Below, one piece after another: positions 5,980 through 6,414 of a stretch of DNA of 6,414 nt. This stretch comes from Candidatus Heimdallarchaeota archaeon. Its GTDB lineage: Archaea; Asgardarchaeota; Heimdallarchaeia; Heimdallarchaeales; Kariarchaeaceae. Each line of letters begins with the position of its first letter. Positions within the stretch are counted from its first letter, which is position 1. The notes under the pieces were generated by a model. That model was given only the letters and a program-made list of their open reading frames with translations, was not told where the DNA came from and did not search any database. The stretch is from positions 1 to 6,414 of the forward strand of contig JACZSS010000171.1 in NCBI GenBank assembly GCA_022574115.1, in the 5' to 3' direction. The translations under genes were made by a program, and so were the position numbers.

Positions 5980-6124
5980 AAATGGCACCAGTGTCAAGAT
6001 AATTTAACTTCGACTAATTGTCAAAATATTCCACCAACGGTTTGTCATCAAATGTACATTGTCAAATTAACTCTTGAAATCATAAACAAAGACCTCATAG
6101 TTCTTGATTTGTGCCTAGTATGGG

Positions 6125-6414
6125 TCATTTTGCGGTTTTTTCAAATGTTTTCTCAAAATCATCCTTGATTTGGGTAGCCGCTTTGGTATTTGTTTTTCGA
6201 ATTTGCCTTGATAGATCCTCAATTGCAACTGGACTGGTTGATCGCGAAAGTATTAGAATAATTATGAATGTAAGGACGATGAATTGTACATAGGTACTTG
6301 CAAAAAAATTGCCAATCAAACTATCTTGACCTCCGGATCCGACCTGACCAATTTGATCGAGAGGGGAGTCTAATGTTGCTGTCTCCTGACCGGTCAAATA
6401 AGGAATAACAACAT
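6125..6414 (-). CDS. C-terminal end of a single-pass membrane protein, unknown function (cut by window edge)
   Basis: The frame is open to the right edge of the window, with 95 residues visible before a TGA stop. The first residues read VVIPYLTGQETATL. A TTG at 6397 could start a 90-residue version, but no ribosome-binding site precedes it and the frame stays open upstream, so I treat this as the end of a longer gene. A Gly/Ser/Gln-rich stretch is followed by one membrane helix (visible residues about 41-55, core FIVLTFIIILILSR). A charged, helical tail of some 40 residues follows, ending DDFEKTFEKTAK. The basic residues after the helix (RQIRKTNTK) suggest the tail lies in the cytoplasm and the missing N-terminal part outside. 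No family is recognised. Its general design, an outside part, one anchor helix and a tail, recalls the protein at 565-1572, but with a longer tail. Confidence 0.65.
   Translation of the reverse strand, partial: VVIPYLTGQETATLDSPLDQIGQVGSGGQDSLIGNFFASTYVQFIVLTFIIILILSRSTSPVAIEDLSRQIRKTNTKAATQIKDDFEKTFEKTAK

Larger units (their letters stand above)
5664..6124. other. Convergent intergenic region
   Basis: This gap separates the ends of the TPR gene (plus) and a membrane-protein gene (minus). A pyrimidine-rich stretch at 5675-5684 could end the TPR transcript. GTCAT and ATGAC at 5731-5735 and 5742-5746 could form a short hairpin. A small hydrophobic minus-strand frame (5848-5997) is listed separately. 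The plus-strand frame 5752-5970 has no recognisable features and looks like chance. No RNA gene was found. Confidence 0.45.

Noticed and set aside
5960..6000. ATGATGA resembling the C box of a C/D guide RNA (5966-5972)
   Set aside because: No D box (CTGA) at the right distance and no C'/D' pair was seen.

Overview
This looks like a piece of an archaeal chromosome, most likely from an Asgard archaeon (Promethearchaeota). The organism call is an inference. The DNA is AT-rich by eye. Two genes have AT-rich boxes about 20-28 bases ahead of a start codon with no Shine-Dalgarno sequence, as in leaderless archaeal transcripts. The proteins include an Lrp/AsnC regulator, a winged-helix regulator fused to membrane helices, and a TPR protein ending in a longin/roadblock-like domain of a kind I associate with Asgard genomes. 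No RNA gene, transposon or CRISPR array was recognised.

Layout. Bases 1-160 (minus) hold the N-terminal third of an Lrp/AsnC-type regulator cut by the window edge. Just upstream on the same strand is a possible 42-residue ORF (169-297) whose stop codon overlaps the regulator's Shine-Dalgarno sequence. Bases 298-564 are a divergent control region. Bases 565-1572 (plus) encode an exported protein anchored by a C-terminal membrane helix. It is followed closely by a gene (1588-2400) for a winged-helix DNA-binding domain joined to about five membrane helices; the two probably form an operon. Bases 2401-2838 are a non-coding convergent gap with two short inverted repeats. Bases 2839-3522 (minus) encode a 227-residue protein with two TerB-like helical repeats and an unrecognised C-terminal domain. 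It is divergent, across 155 bases, from 3678-5663 (plus), a 661-residue TPR protein with a C-terminal longin-like domain. Bases 5664-6124 are a second convergent gap that may hold a tiny hydrophobic ORF on the minus strand. Bases 6125-6414 (minus) are the C-terminal end of a single-pass membrane protein that runs off the window.

How the genes may work together. The 565-2400 pair suggests a surface or extracellular protein made together with a membrane-embedded one-component regulator, so signal reception at the membrane could act directly on DNA. The TerB-like and TPR-longin genes share a control region and may be co-regulated. Both look like regulatory or scaffold proteins rather than enzymes. 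No metabolic pathway or known defence system can be named from the sequence.
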